From JAJTFW01 sp964534995 (GTDB lineage: Bacteria; Bacteroidota; Bacteroidia; AKYH767-A; OLB10), in NCBI GenBank assembly GCA_964534995.1, contig CAZHSC010000006.1:1-64000 (forward strand): 64,000 nt of DNA, read 5' to 3'. The translations under genes and the position numbers were made by a program. The stretch's first letter is position 1, and every line of letters starts with the position of its first letter. Positions 16,169 through 25,611 of the stretch are shown here, piece by piece. The notes under the pieces are model-generated. The model saw only the letters and a program-made list of their open reading frames with translations. It did not search any database and was not told the origin of the DNA.

Positions 16169-17659
16169 TCAGTAGCTTTCTATTTTCATAAGAAATAGTC
16201 TTTTGCGACTTACCGCCGGTACGATTAAAGTATTTTCATCCACTTGTTTGCCTGCTCTGGGCAGGATGGAAACGTAATCACTTTTCTTACTGAGTTTGCG
16301 TTCACTCATCTGTCCCTTTGCGTTAATTGCGTACCCGGTAATTTCATTGTTTCTGCCGATGTCCTTGTTGAAAATAATGGTCAGCTCTTCAGGGTTTAAT
16401 ACTATGGCAAAGGAGGAAAAAAGGCCTTCATCATCCAGGGAAGTCTGATCTTTTTGTATCAACTGACTCCAGTGGATAGAGCCATCGGAATTTACGGACA
16501 AGGCGAGAATATTGTCATAATGAAATTCAACACGCCTGTTAAATGTTTGCGTGAAGTAATCATAAAATGAAAATTCACTGAGGTAGGCCGCTTCGGCAAT
16601 GATCATTGACCCGCCATCACTTCTTGGGATGACCCGTTGAATGGGGTAGTTAAATAAACTGACGCCTCCGCCGGTGTTTCTTTGTCCAACAAGTTTTAAC
16701 TGCGCGTCATTGTTCAGTTTTCCGGTTTTAACCTCCAGTTTTTCCGGGCGCGATATAGGGAGGGTGCCATACAATAAACTGGCGCCTGCAAAAGATGTTT
16801 TATCGGCATAAAATCCGGTGACAATTACCTTGTTGTTTATTTTATCAATCACCAGCGCGGCCTCCGTCATCTGCTGCTCTCTGTTGTTAAAAGGATATTC
16901 ACTCACTTTCCCGTCAGCATTGGAAATCATAATCAGACTGAACTGTTTTAATTTGTTTTTTTCATCTGCCGTCACATCACTTTTAAAGCACAGAAAAAAA
17001 AGATCCTGCTGATTGCTGATGGTAAATTCACTCAGGCTGACATCTTTGGATGAATATTTCAAAGGGGATGTGAATTGCTTTACCGGCTGATAGCTTTCGT
17101 CAAGTGCGCAATAATGTATGGTCATGCCTGCATTTCCTTTTTCTTCAAGTGCAATGCCCATACTTCGTTTATCGGGTGATATCATTACCCTGGGCTTGGC
17201 AAGATCGGTCGAACGGGCGATGGAACCCGAATAAATTTTCTTTCCGGTGATAACAGATTCCCCTTTTGCATTGACTACTTCCAGGTACAGGCTTACAGAT
17301 CCGCCTTTTGACAATTCGCTGGTTATAATCACCGCCGAATTATTAAAGTAAGCAATGTTCTCCAGCGATCCTCCCGATGGAACAGGCGCCGGATCTTTTT
17401 TCCATTTCTGCTGGAGGGAATAGTCGTAGAAACTTAACTGGTATTTCCTGCTTTTTAATCCAAAGCGGTCCCGTGTCGATTCAAGTGAGAGGTTGCTCAT
17501 GAGAAGAAAAACACCCTCTTCATCCTGGCCCATCACCCTGGCATAATCCATTCCGTCATTGTCGATGGTTACCGGCGACAGAAAGACGGATTGCGCCCTG
17601 CTCACATGGCAACTGCAAAGGGCGATGAAGGAAAACAGAAGAAGTTGAAAAAATTTCAT
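16169..17659 (-). CDS. Exported protein of unknown function
   Basis: 496 residues from the ATG at 17659, which begins a signal peptide (KFFQLLLFSFIALCSCHVSRAQ). The rest is rich in short beta strands with repeating ...SFYDYSLQQKW... and ...VIVTGFYADKTS... segments. This suggests a beta-propeller-like or tandem-strand fold, but I do not recognise a family. The Ala-Gln cleavage end is typical of Bacteroidota Sec substrates. There is no C-terminal T9SS signal I can identify. The start codon lies one base after the MBL hydrolase stop, so it is translationally coupled to that gene and to gldB. The longer frame back to 17779 overlaps the MBL gene and was not used. Confidence 0.75.
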   Translation of the reverse strand: MKFFQLLLFSFIALCSCHVSRAQSVFLSPVTIDNDGMDYARVMGQDEEGVFLLMSNLSLESTRDRFGLKSRKYQLSFYDYSLQQKWKKDPAPVPSGGSLENIAYFNNSAVIITSELSKGGSVSLYLEVVNAKGESVITGKKIYSGSIARSTDLAKPRVMISPDKRSMGIALEEKGNAGMTIHYCALDESYQPVKQFTSPLKYSSKDVSLSEFTISNQQDLFFLCFKSDVTADEKNKLKQFSLIMISNADGKVSEYPFNNREQQMTEAALVIDKINNKVIVTGFYADKTSFAGASLLYGTLPISRPEKLEVKTGKLNNDAQLKLVGQRNTGGGVSLFNYPIQRVIPRSDGGSMIIAEAAYLSEFSFYDYFTQTFNRRVEFHYDNILALSVNSDGSIHWSQLIQKDQTSLDDEGLFSSFAIVLNPEELTIIFNKDIGRNNEITGYAINAKGQMSERKLSKKSDYVSILPRAGKQVDENTLIVPAVSRKRLFLMKIESY

Positions 17660-17660
17660 G

Positions 17661-18311
17661 TCAGCTGTCTTTGTACGTGAGAAGGAATGGATTGTTAGCC
17701 TTTTCAAATGCAAGGGTAGTGGTTGGGCCGTGGCCGGGATAAACTTTTGTTTCAGGGTCGAGGTTGAAAAGTTTTTCACGGATACTGCGTAACAGGGTAT
17801 TCATATCGCCTCCCGGTAAGTCAGTGCGTCCAATACTCAGTTGAAACAGTACATCGCCGCCAATAAGGGTTTGACTGTCCCTTTCATGAAAACAAATACT
17901 GCCGGGGCTGTGACCGGGAGTATGAATAAGGTGCAGGGTCGTATAGCCAAAGCTGATCTTTCCTTCATCCTTTAAATTCATCCGGGGCATGGGAGGGTCT
18001 TCTATAAAAATACCGAATTGCGATCCATATGACCTTGTAGCTTCCAGCATAGCAGACTCCAGCGGATGTATTTCAGGTTGCAGATGATAGGCTTTTGAAA
18101 CAAAGTTGTTTCCTAAAACATGATCAATATGGCAATGCGTATTGAGCAGATGAACCGGTTTTAGCTGCTGATTTTTGATAAATTGAAACAACTCCTGTTT
18201 CTCTTCCGGCTCGTAACATCCGGGGTCAATGATGACACATTCCTTAGTCTCATCAAAGAGGATATAGGTGTTTTCCTGGAAAGGGTTGAAGGTGAATTTA
18301 TGTACTTGCAT
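17661..18311 (-). CDS. MBL-fold metallo-hydrolase, glyoxalase II-like
   Basis: 216 residues, cytoplasmic metallo-beta-lactamase fold. The metal motif THCHIDH is at residues 58-64. Later ligands are in HTPGHSPGS (His), GGDVLF (Asp) and YPGHGP (His). This short form resembles the YcbL/GloB-like hydrolases, which lack the full substrate-binding C-terminal domain of glyoxalase II. A thioester hydrolase role is inferred only. It sits between gldB (1-bp gap) and the exported protein, and the three are probably one transcript. Confidence 0.88.
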   Translation of the reverse strand: MQVHKFTFNPFQENTYILFDETKECVIIDPGCYEPEEKQELFQFIKNQQLKPVHLLNTHCHIDHVLGNNFVSKAYHLQPEIHPLESAMLEATRSYGSQFGIFIEDPPMPRMNLKDEGKISFGYTTLHLIHTPGHSPGSICFHERDSQTLIGGDVLFQLSIGRTDLPGGDMNTLLRSIREKLFNLDPETKVYPGHGPTTTLAFEKANNPFLLTYKDS

Positions 18312-18312
18312 C

Positions 18313-19374
18313 TCAGGAGCTGGATTTGGCAGGTTTGTATCCCGATTCAGACAATATCTTTTGGGCGTCTTTCAATTCAAAAAGTTTTAACAGGCTCATG
18401 TTTTTATGGTTTTTCATATAAGCTCTGACAATCTTCCATCCGATAAATGCGCCTAATCTTGCCGGTGCCTCTTTCGGAAATCCACTGGTGCTGTTTCCGT
18501 CATGAATGTATTTCAGGTAGGTTTTAGGATTGCTGTTGTAAAGCATTTGCTGTTCAATAAAGAAGGACCATATTTGTTCTTCGTGTCTGCTAGCCCATTC
18601 TAGTTGCGAACTGCTGTACCCTGTTTTAATGGTGTCATGGATATTTTCAGAAAGCACATCCGTGGCATATAAAACTTTTCCGTGGTAAATCATTTGTGAC
18701 AAACAGTTATACTGACTGCTGTCGTCGAGATACTCACTGTCCAGCCATCCTTTTATCATGTCGTTTACAATATACTCCTTTCGCATTTTTTTAATCATGT
18801 ATCCCGGTAATTGCAAACTTCGGTAATAGGGATAGTCGCTGCCCAGATAAAAATGTAATCCAACACCCAACATAGTATCCATGGTCATTACATTGCTGGT
18901 GAAAGGAGAAAGGTAGGTCAGGATTACTGGTATCTTTTTGCGGGGGAAAGCAATAGCATATCTCTGAAAAACCTCCTGTAATTCTTCCTGAAGCCACTGG
19001 ATTTTCTGATACTCCCTTTGGGTATCAGAATAGACTTCACGGATATATTTGTCATGTACATACTGATTCAGGTTGTACGCGATTTCAGCAATAGGGGGTG
19101 TGTGTTTGGTGGCAGGTAAAACCCCGGCCAGTTGTACGCACCAAAGTTCAAAAAAGTCACCGTACTTTTTCCTGAGGTAATGAATGCCGGCAGTATCTGT
19201 TCCGGTCACTTTTGTGAATAAATCCTGTTCGAAACGCAAAAAAAGCAGTTCAGGTAATGTATCGCCCGCTACGATGGGTTCGGGTGCATTGGGATCCTTC
19301 TTTTTTTGTTCACAACTGGCAGTCAGTAATATCGAAATAAAAAGTAAGGCTGAAATTTGAAATTTAGCTATCAT
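18313..19374 (-). CDS. gldB: Gliding motility lipoprotein GldB
   Basis: 353 residues from the ATG at 19374. It starts with a lipoprotein signal (AKFQISALLFISILLTASC, Cys at about residue 20). It matches the GldB family through LPELLFLRFEQDLF, the YLRKKYGDFFELW region, LGVGLHFYLGSDYPYY and GAFIGWKIVRAYM near the end. In Flavobacterium johnsoniae GldB is needed for gliding, and its loss also destabilises type IX secretion components. Many non-gliding Bacteroidota keep it. A nearby nadE is, to my memory, a recurring gldB neighbour. The upstream in-frame extension overlaps the divergent porin gene and is rejected. Confidence 0.85.
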   Translation of the reverse strand: MIAKFQISALLFISILLTASCEQKKKDPNAPEPIVAGDTLPELLFLRFEQDLFTKVTGTDTAGIHYLRKKYGDFFELWCVQLAGVLPATKHTPPIAEIAYNLNQYVHDKYIREVYSDTQREYQKIQWLQEELQEVFQRYAIAFPRKKIPVILTYLSPFTSNVMTMDTMLGVGLHFYLGSDYPYYRSLQLPGYMIKKMRKEYIVNDMIKGWLDSEYLDDSSQYNCLSQMIYHGKVLYATDVLSENIHDTIKTGYSSSQLEWASRHEEQIWSFFIEQQMLYNSNPKTYLKYIHDGNSTSGFPKEAPARLGAFIGWKIVRAYMKNHKNMSLLKLFELKDAQKILSESGYKPAKSSS

Positions 19375-19396
19375 TGCAGGACAAATCCTTTGAACC

Positions 19397-20038
19397 ATGC
19401 GCAAACTTATTATAATTCTTGTATTCGGCCTTCTTTCTACGGTCATAACGAAAGCTCAGGACCAGAAATTTCATTTCGGGCTCAAAGTTACCCCCAGTAT
19501 GGCCTGGATAAAACCCGACCGTAATAACCTCAAGCGTGACGGATATAAACTGGGCTTTGCCTATGGGGTGCAAACCGAATTCCGCTTGCAGGATAATTAC
19601 GCGATTGCTTCAGGTGTCCAGGTAGCCTATCGTGGCGGTAAAATACGCTATGAAGCCGGCACAGATTCAGCCGGAAACAACCTCGCCGATCCGGTGATCA
19701 ATTTTAAAGTGCAGTATGTTGAAATTCCCGTTTGCCTCAAAATGCTGACCAACCAGTTTAATAAAATAAGGTATTATGGTCAGTTCGGTTTTTCACCTGC
19801 CTTTGCCATACGTGCAAAAAAAGATACGGATGCCGAAAACAATATTGATGCAAAAGACGACTTCAATTTATTTAATATGAATATGATTATTGGTGCAGGG
19901 CTGGAGTATACGCTCAGCGGATCTACAGTTGCTTTTGGTGGTATTGAATTTAATAATGGTTTTTTTGATGTATTTGACGGAGATGGGGCAAAAGGCGTGA
20001 CAAATTTTCTGGGCCTCAACATAGGCATTCTGTTTTGA
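19397..20038 (+). CDS. Outer-membrane beta-barrel protein (porin/PorT-like family)
   Basis: 213 residues with a signal peptide (RKLIIILVFGLLSTVITKAQ). An eight-strand-type barrel pattern follows: FHFGLKVTPSMAW, YKLGFAYGVQTEFRL, YAIASGVQVAYRGG, VQYVEIPVCLKM, IRYYGQFGFSPAFAI, and a terminal strand ending in FLGLNIGILF. This is the common OMP_b-brl_2 (PF13568) type, not specifically the T9SS protein PorT. The start lies 22 bp from the divergent gldB start. Function beyond outer-membrane location is unknown. Confidence 0.82.
   Translation: MRKLIIILVFGLLSTVITKAQDQKFHFGLKVTPSMAWIKPDRNNLKRDGYKLGFAYGVQTEFRLQDNYAIASGVQVAYRGGKIRYEAGTDSAGNNLADPVINFKVQYVEIPVCLKMLTNQFNKIRYYGQFGFSPAFAIRAKKDTDAENNIDAKDDFNLFNMNMIIGAGLEYTLSGSTVAFGGIEFNNGFFDVFDGDGAKGVTNFLGLNIGILF
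19402..19409 (-). promoter_or_regulatory. Candidate -7 box of gldB inside the divergent gene
   Basis: TAAGTTTG (19409-19402, minus strand) matches TANNTTTG exactly, 28 bp before the gldB ATG. It overlaps the first codons of the porin-like gene. No clear TTG box is seen at the usual distance. Confidence 0.4.
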
Positions 20039-20118
20039 CCGCAAGGTGAAGTTTACGGTATTATATCACCTGAAACAGTTTAGCTTTTCTGCAATCGATA
20101 TTGTGTACCTTAGCCGCG

Positions 20119-21771
20119 ATGAAAATAGCGCTGTCACAGTTGAATTACCATGTTGGTAATTTTACCGGCAATACGTCCAGAATCATTGATGAAATTAAAC
20201 GGGCATCCGCCGACAAGGTGGATCTCCTGATTTTTGCCGAACTGGCTGTTTGTGGTTATCCCCCGCTCGATTTCCTGGATTATTCGCATTTTATAGATCG
20301 TTGCCGCGAAAGCATTGATGTGGTCTCACGGCATTGTAATAATCTGACGGTGATTATCGGCGCTCCCGCTTTTAATCCGGATCCTAAAGGTAAGAACCTG
20401 TTTAACTCCGCTTATGTGCTGTCTGACGGCAAAGTACAGCAAATTGTACATAAAACACTGTTGCCAACGTACGATGTGTTTGATGAGTACCGGTGGTTTG
20501 AACCTAACAGGGAGTTTGGCTGTATTGAAGTAAACAACATTCGTATCGCCCTCACGGTTTGTGAAGACCTGTGGAACATGGAGGATGATCCCCTGTATAC
20601 TTTCTGGCCCATGAAGGAATTGATAAGCCGGAAACCGCAACTCATGATTAATATCGCAGCCTCCCCTTTTTCATGTGATCATGCCGAAGGAAGAAAGGCC
20701 ATATTGGTAAAAAATGTTAAGGAGTACGGGCTCCCTTTGCTGTATGTAAACCAGGTGGGCGGACAGACGGATCTTCTGTTTGACGGTGGGTCCATGATGT
20801 ACAACGCCGATGGTACCGTATTTCATGAGATGAAGTATTTTGAAGAAGACTATGCTACCTGTGTTTTTAATCCCGATGGAAATTCTTTTTCAGCATTGAA
20901 TGCCGCAGCAGCGGAGCCTCCGGCAGATGAGCGCATTGCCCTTATTTATGATGCCCTGGTGATGGGTATCGCAGATTATTTCACGAAAATGGGCTTTAAA
21001 AAAGCTACCCTTGGCCTTTCAGGTGGTATTGATTCGGCAGTGGTGCTGGCCCTCGCTGCCGTTGCCCTTGGTCCGGAAAATGTGCATGCGGTGCTGATGC
21101 CTTCGGCCTTTTCAAGCGGGCATTCCATCACCGACGCGCTTGCCATGACGGAAACCCTGGGTTGTTCACATGAGATTATTTCTATCGGGCCTATGTATGA
21201 TGCCTTTATTCAGGCGCTGAAAGCGGATTTTGAAGGGCTTCCTTTCAATGTGACAGAAGAAAATATTCAGGCCAGGGTGCGTGGGGTAACGCTGATGGCT
21301 CTCAGTAATAAGTTTGGTTTTATCCTGTTGAATACAAGTAATAAAAGTGAACTCGCGGTAGGTTACGGCACCCTGTATGGCGATATGTGCGGCGGCCTGT
21401 CGGTCATCGGCGACCTGTACAAAACAGACGTGTATGCACTGGCGGCTTATATCAATAGTACACGTGAAATTATTCCCGGTAATATAATCCGTAAGGCGCC
21501 CTCCGCCGAACTGCGTCCCGGACAGAAGGACAGTGATTCATTGCCTCCTTATGACTTGCTGGATGCCATCCTGTACCGGTACATCGAAGAACAAAAGGGT
21601 CCCGATAAAATTATCAGGGAAGGATTTGATGAAGCGCTGGTGTATCGTGTTTTAAAAATGGTGAACAATAATGAATGGAAGCGGCATCAGTTTGCTCCCA
21701 TTCTACGGATATCCTCCAAGGCCTTCGGACGCGGCCGCAGAATGCCGCTGGTGGCCAGGTATCTTGGTTAG
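20119..21771 (+). CDS. nadE: Glutamine-dependent NAD+ synthase
   Basis: 550 residues, two domains. The N-terminal nitrilase-type glutaminase (about 1-250) has the Glu-Lys-Cys triad in FAELAVCGYPP, HKTLLPTYDVFDE and LTVCEDLWN. The C-terminal ATP-pyrophosphatase has GLSGGIDSAVVLALA. It makes NAD+ from deamido-NAD+ with glutamine nitrogen. The ATG at 20119 fits the family start KIALSQLNYHVG, and the longer frame to 20101 adds unrelated residues. A TACCTTAG box just upstream (20106-20113) suggests a near-leaderless transcript. It converges on korB. Confidence 0.95.
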   Translation: MKIALSQLNYHVGNFTGNTSRIIDEIKRASADKVDLLIFAELAVCGYPPLDFLDYSHFIDRCRESIDVVSRHCNNLTVIIGAPAFNPDPKGKNLFNSAYVLSDGKVQQIVHKTLLPTYDVFDEYRWFEPNREFGCIEVNNIRIALTVCEDLWNMEDDPLYTFWPMKELISRKPQLMINIAASPFSCDHAEGRKAILVKNVKEYGLPLLYVNQVGGQTDLLFDGGSMMYNADGTVFHEMKYFEEDYATCVFNPDGNSFSALNAAAAEPPADERIALIYDALVMGIADYFTKMGFKKATLGLSGGIDSAVVLALAAVALGPENVHAVLMPSAFSSGHSITDALAMTETLGCSHEIISIGPMYDAFIQALKADFEGLPFNVTEENIQARVRGVTLMALSNKFGFILLNTSNKSELAVGYGTLYGDMCGGLSVIGDLYKTDVYALAAYINSTREIIPGNIIRKAPSAELRPGQKDSDSLPPYDLLDAILYRYIEEQKGPDKIIREGFDEALVYRVLKMVNNNEWKRHQFAPILRISSKAFGRGRRMPLVARYLG

Positions 21772-21981
21772 CATTGCTGAAATACCCTGCTTCCGTCCTT
21801 TATCTTTTAAACCCGTGCACTCACGGTGAGGGATGGCCGCATTTAATGCTTTCTTCCTGTCATTCTGCTGATGTTTGAAATAAAACGGAGCCTCTTTCCT
21901 GCCTGGATACTAAACAGGTGAAGGATTAAAGCGGGATGCTGACCGGTTGCAAATGAATGAATAATCTGCTGAAATTAAGAA

Positions 21982-21999
21982 AACCGCCTTGCAGCGGTT
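21982..21999 (-). terminator. Intrinsic terminator of korAB
   Basis: AACCGC (21982-21987) pairs with GCGGTT (21994-21999). On the minus strand it is followed by TTCTTAATTTC. It lies 9 bp past the korB stop. Confidence 0.65.
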
Positions 22000-22007
22000 C
22001 CTTTTCT

Positions 22008-23051
22008 TTATCCTATTACCCAGGTTTCACGGCCTCTTAACAAAGCATCCAGGTCCGGTGCTTTTTTCTTCCTGGCCGCTTCAACCTGTTCATTGAAACC
22101 CTCCTCATAGCGGGGACGGTCTTCCTGATAAAACACACCGAATGGCCGTGGGAAATGGGGCTTTCCTTCTTCATGGCGGTCAAAGAACCTTGACAGGATT
22201 CCGGCTTTAACACGGTCGCTTTCATCATGGATCCAGAGGTCATTGATACTGTTTCCGTCTGCAGTTAGGTCAGTGATGACAGGTTTGAATCCGTCCAGTT
22301 TAATGCCTTTATCTCCGTTTTGCCCGAAAACCAAAGGTTTGCCGTTTTCAACGAAAATCGTTTCTTCCTTTTTAGTTGATTTTTCGGTGAATATTTCAAA
22401 TGCCCCGTCATTAAACACATTGCAGTTCTGATATACTTCAAGGAACGAGGTGCCTTTGTGCGCGTAGGAGCGGCGTAACATTTCTTTCAGGTGTACCGGG
22501 TCGCGATCCATGGAGCGGGCTATAAAAGTGCCATCTGCGCCCATGGCAAGGGCGATAGGATTAAACGGATGATCCACAGATCCCATGGGCGTGGATTTTG
22601 TGATTTTGCCTTCTTCGGAAGTCGGGCTGTATTGCCCTTTGGTAAGCCCGTAAATTTCGTTGTTAAAGAGCAGCAGGTTGATATCAATATTTCTGCGGAG
22701 CAGGTGGATGAAGTGATTGCCGCCAATGGAAAGGGAGTCTCCGTCACCACTTACCATCCATACACTCAACTCCGGCCGCACACTCTTGAGGCCGCTGGCT
22801 ATGGCCGCGGCACGACCGTGTATACTGTGCATGCCATAGGTTTCCATATAATACGGGAAACGTGAAGAACAGCCGATTCCGGATATAAAAACAATATCCT
22901 CTCTGGGTATTCCCAGTTCAGGAATGACGGTTTGAACCTGCTTCAGAATAGAGTAGTCACCGCAGCCGGGGCACCAGCGTACTTCCTGGTCAGTGACTAA
23001 TTCCTTGCTGGTGAATTTCGGGGCTTCGGGAGCGTTAGTAACAGCAGACAT
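22008..23051 (-). CDS. korB: 2-oxoacid:ferredoxin oxidoreductase beta subunit
   Basis: 347 residues, the thiamine diphosphate-binding subunit that pairs with the upstream fused gamma-alpha subunit. Cluster and cofactor motifs are WCPGCGDYSIL near the N-terminus, GIGCSSRFPYYM, then the TPP motif SGDGDSLSIGGNH with FNNEIYGLTKGQYSPTS. This is typical of 2-oxoglutarate:ferredoxin oxidoreductase, though other 2-oxoacids are possible. There is no separate delta ferredoxin subunit, as in other Bacteroidota KorAB. It follows korA after 138 bp, in which I see no promoter box. Confidence 0.92.
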   Translation of the reverse strand: MSAVTNAPEAPKFTSKELVTDQEVRWCPGCGDYSILKQVQTVIPELGIPREDIVFISGIGCSSRFPYYMETYGMHSIHGRAAAIASGLKSVRPELSVWMVSGDGDSLSIGGNHFIHLLRRNIDINLLLFNNEIYGLTKGQYSPTSEEGKITKSTPMGSVDHPFNPIALAMGADGTFIARSMDRDPVHLKEMLRRSYAHKGTSFLEVYQNCNVFNDGAFEIFTEKSTKKEETIFVENGKPLVFGQNGDKGIKLDGFKPVITDLTADGNSINDLWIHDESDRVKAGILSRFFDRHEEGKPHFPRPFGVFYQEDRPRYEEGFNEQVEAARKKKAPDLDALLRGRETWVIG

Positions 23052-23189
23052 GGTTATATGTTGTGAATATGGGTTGGTTTTTGTGAAATTTTCATGGGAT
23101 ACATTATCTTTTCAGGGCATCCTCATCATTTTTGTGGTACTTTGTTGGTTTCAGGTTTGCGCGGTTAACTGATGTGTTTCCCCTTGTTT

Positions 23190-25034
23190 TTACCTGCACA
23201 GCTCTTCTATTTTTTCAAAAATCTCGGAGGTGGAGAAGGGCATCCCTTTGATCTTGTTTAATCCGATGGCAGGAACCATGAATTTATCACGTATGATGCT
23301 GTTCAGCTGTCCAGTGTTCATTTCAGGGATGAGTACTTTGTCGAAGTTATATAGGATTTCTCCAAGATTTTTCGGGAAGGGGTAGAGGTGACGTACCTGT
23401 ACATGGCTAACGTCATTACCTTTTGCCCGTGCTTCTTTAACGGCCGCTTTAATAGCACCATAGGTAGATCCCCAACCCAGTACAAGCAACTTTCCTTTTT
23501 CATTGCCGTTGTCTATATCCTGCAGAGGGATGTGGTCGGCAATCCTGGCCACTTTTGCTTCACGCATGCGTACCATGAATTCATGGTTCTCCGGATCGTA
23601 ACTGATATTGCCGGTTTCGTGTTGCTTTTCCAGACCACCAATGCGGTGTTCGAGTCCCCTCGTGCCCGGTATGGCCCATGGGCGGGATAATTTTTCATCG
23701 CGTTTGTAAGGAAGGAATTTTTCATCGCTGTTTTTTTCTGTGATGAAATTCCCTTTAAAACTCTTCAGGTCGGATGATTTCGGGAAACGCCAGGGTTCCG
23801 AACCGTTGGCAATATATCCGTCACTGAGGAAGATAACAGGGGTCATAAATTCAAGCGCAATGCGGCAGGCTTCAAATACCGCGTCGAAACAATCGGCCGG
23901 CGTCTTGGCGGCGATAACGGGAATAGGCGCTTCACCATTGCGCCCGTACATGGCCTGAAAAAGGTCGCTCTGTTCCGTCTTGGTAGGCAAACCTGTAGAA
24001 GGGCCTCCGCGCTGAACGTTTACAATAACCATCGGTAACTCAAGCATGAGGCCAAGGCCCATCGCCTCCCCTTTTAACGCGATACCCGGACCCGACGATG
24101 TGGTAACGGCCAACTTCCCGCCAAATGCGGCGCCTATAACGGCGCATATAGCCGCAATTTCATCTTCAGCCTGGTAAGTACGCACACCGAAATTTTTATA
24201 TTTCGATAAATCATGCAGAATGTCGGACGCGGGCGTGATGGGATAAGAACCAAGGAAAAGATCAAGACCGCACTTTTGTGAAGCTGCAATCAGCCCAAGC
24301 GCAGTAGCCTGGTTTCCCATAATATTCCTGTAGGTGCCGGGAGGCATCGGCGCCGGATGAACAGTAAACCTGGTGGTAAAAGTCTCACTGGTATCACCAT
24401 AATTGTAGCCCGCCTTGAGTACCTTCAGGTTGGCCTCCAGTACATCCGGCTTTTTGGTGAATTTTTCTTTGAGGAAATTTTCAGTATGGGTCATTTCCCG
24501 GTTGTACATCCAGTACAGGAAACCAAGTACGAACATGTTTTTGGCACGGTCAATTTCCTTGATCCCCAGTCCGGAGTCGGCAAGTGCCGCACGTGTCATT
24601 TTAGTGACATCAATGGTGATCAGACGGAACCCTTCCAGTGAACCATCCTGCAAAGGATTGACCCCATCGGGATAATTTGCCAGCCTTAGGTTCTTTGGGT
24701 CAAAACCATCGGAATTGGCAATGATGGTACCCCCCTTTCTTAGATGACGAAGGTTCGCTTTCAGGGCAGCTGCGTTCATGGCAACCAGCACGTCACAGGC
24801 ATCACCCGGAGTAAATATGTTTACGGAACCAAAATGTAACTGGTATCCCGATACACCGGGGATGGTTCCCTGTGGCGCCCTGATCTCAGCCGGGAAATCA
24901 GGAAAGGTACTCAGGTCATTCCCCAGCAAGGCGGCAGTATTTGTGAATTGTGTTCCGGTGAGCTGCATCCCGTCGCCTGAATCTCCGGCAAACTTGATAA
25001 TCACTCGGTCTAAGACTTGTTGTTGTTCAGCCAT
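23190..25034 (-). CDS. korA: 2-oxoacid:ferredoxin oxidoreductase, fused gamma-alpha subunit
   Basis: 614 residues. The N-terminal gamma domain (about 1-190) has the start VIIKFAGDSGDGMQLTGTQF. The alpha domain (about 220-614) has GSYPITPASDIL, the TTSSGPGIALKGEAMGLG segment and QRGGPSTGLPTKTEQSDL. With KorB it converts 2-oxoglutarate and CoA to succinyl-CoA and CO2 with reduced ferredoxin, or the reverse. The gamma-alpha fusion is the normal Kor arrangement in this phylum. The ATG at 25034 is preceded by a perfect -7 box. Confidence 0.93.
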   Translation of the reverse strand: MAEQQQVLDRVIIKFAGDSGDGMQLTGTQFTNTAALLGNDLSTFPDFPAEIRAPQGTIPGVSGYQLHFGSVNIFTPGDACDVLVAMNAAALKANLRHLRKGGTIIANSDGFDPKNLRLANYPDGVNPLQDGSLEGFRLITIDVTKMTRAALADSGLGIKEIDRAKNMFVLGFLYWMYNREMTHTENFLKEKFTKKPDVLEANLKVLKAGYNYGDTSETFTTRFTVHPAPMPPGTYRNIMGNQATALGLIAASQKCGLDLFLGSYPITPASDILHDLSKYKNFGVRTYQAEDEIAAICAVIGAAFGGKLAVTTSSGPGIALKGEAMGLGLMLELPMVIVNVQRGGPSTGLPTKTEQSDLFQAMYGRNGEAPIPVIAAKTPADCFDAVFEACRIALEFMTPVIFLSDGYIANGSEPWRFPKSSDLKSFKGNFITEKNSDEKFLPYKRDEKLSRPWAIPGTRGLEHRIGGLEKQHETGNISYDPENHEFMVRMREAKVARIADHIPLQDIDNGNEKGKLLVLGWGSTYGAIKAAVKEARAKGNDVSHVQVRHLYPFPKNLGEILYNFDKVLIPEMNTGQLNSIIRDKFMVPAIGLNKIKGMPFSTSEIFEKIEELCR

Positions 25035-25062
25035 GGTAATTTTGATTCACTTTTGGAAGGGG

Positions 25063-25070
25063 CAAAAATA
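25063..25070 (-). promoter_or_regulatory. Candidate -7 box of korA
   Basis: TATTTTTG (25070-25063) matches TANNTTTG exactly, 28 bp before the korA ATG. No clear TTG box lies 17-23 bp further upstream. Confidence 0.4.
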
Positions 25071-25306
25071 CGGGTTTTTTAGCTCTCTTTTTTACTGATT
25101 TATTTCATATGATAATATTCGTGAAATTTGAAATGATATTGTAGCTCAAACAGTTGATTTTTTATTGAGTTGGTGGAAATATGGAGGGGGCCGAATTAGT
25201 AATAATTTGATATGGATGTAAGCTGAGATATCTTTCCCGAAAATTTTTCATTTGGATTTCTTTTGTAGAGGATACGCCGGTTTCAGCTAAGTAATTATCA
25301 ATAAAA

Positions 25307-25330
25307 ATCCCGGTCTTACGGGACCGGGAT
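25307..25330 (-). terminator. Terminator-like hairpin at the distal end of the array
   Basis: This is the 9-bp perfect stem of the array's first element. On the minus strand it is followed by TTTTTATTG, so it could end transcription coming from the DUF4476 gene. Confidence 0.45.
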
Positions 25331-25511
25331 GTAAAATGATATGTCGGAAATGTGGCTGAATTTTCTCCGGCTTACGGGCCGGGACTTGTCACTACCCTGA
25401 ATTACGGTTCAGGTTTTTAGTTGTTCTCCGGCTTACGGGCCGGGACTTGTGGCATTCCTGAATTACGGTTCAGGTTTTTAGTTGTTCTCCGGCTTACGGG
25501 CCGGGACTTGT

Positions 25512-25611
25512 NNNNNNNNNNNNNNNNNNNNNNNNNNNNNNNNNNNNNNNNNNNNNNNNNNNNNNNNNNNNNNNNNNNNNNNNNNNNNNNNNNNNNNNNN
25601 NNNNNNNNNNN
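25512..25611. other. Assembly gap (100 N) inside the hairpin array
   Basis: The same six bases ACTTGT occur on both sides. The phase across the gap is not a multiple of the 61-bp unit, so the size of 100 is arbitrary and the array is probably collapsed or unresolved here. Confidence 0.95.

Noticed and set aside
16093..16197. Short plus-strand ORF starting MAKNRAPSL (about 34 codons)
   Set aside because: It runs into the 3' end of the opposite-strand gene and the terminator hairpin, has no convincing promoter at correct spacing and no membrane or family character.
19375..19446. Longer start for GldB
   Set aside because: It overlaps the divergent porin gene and places the lipoprotein signal internally.
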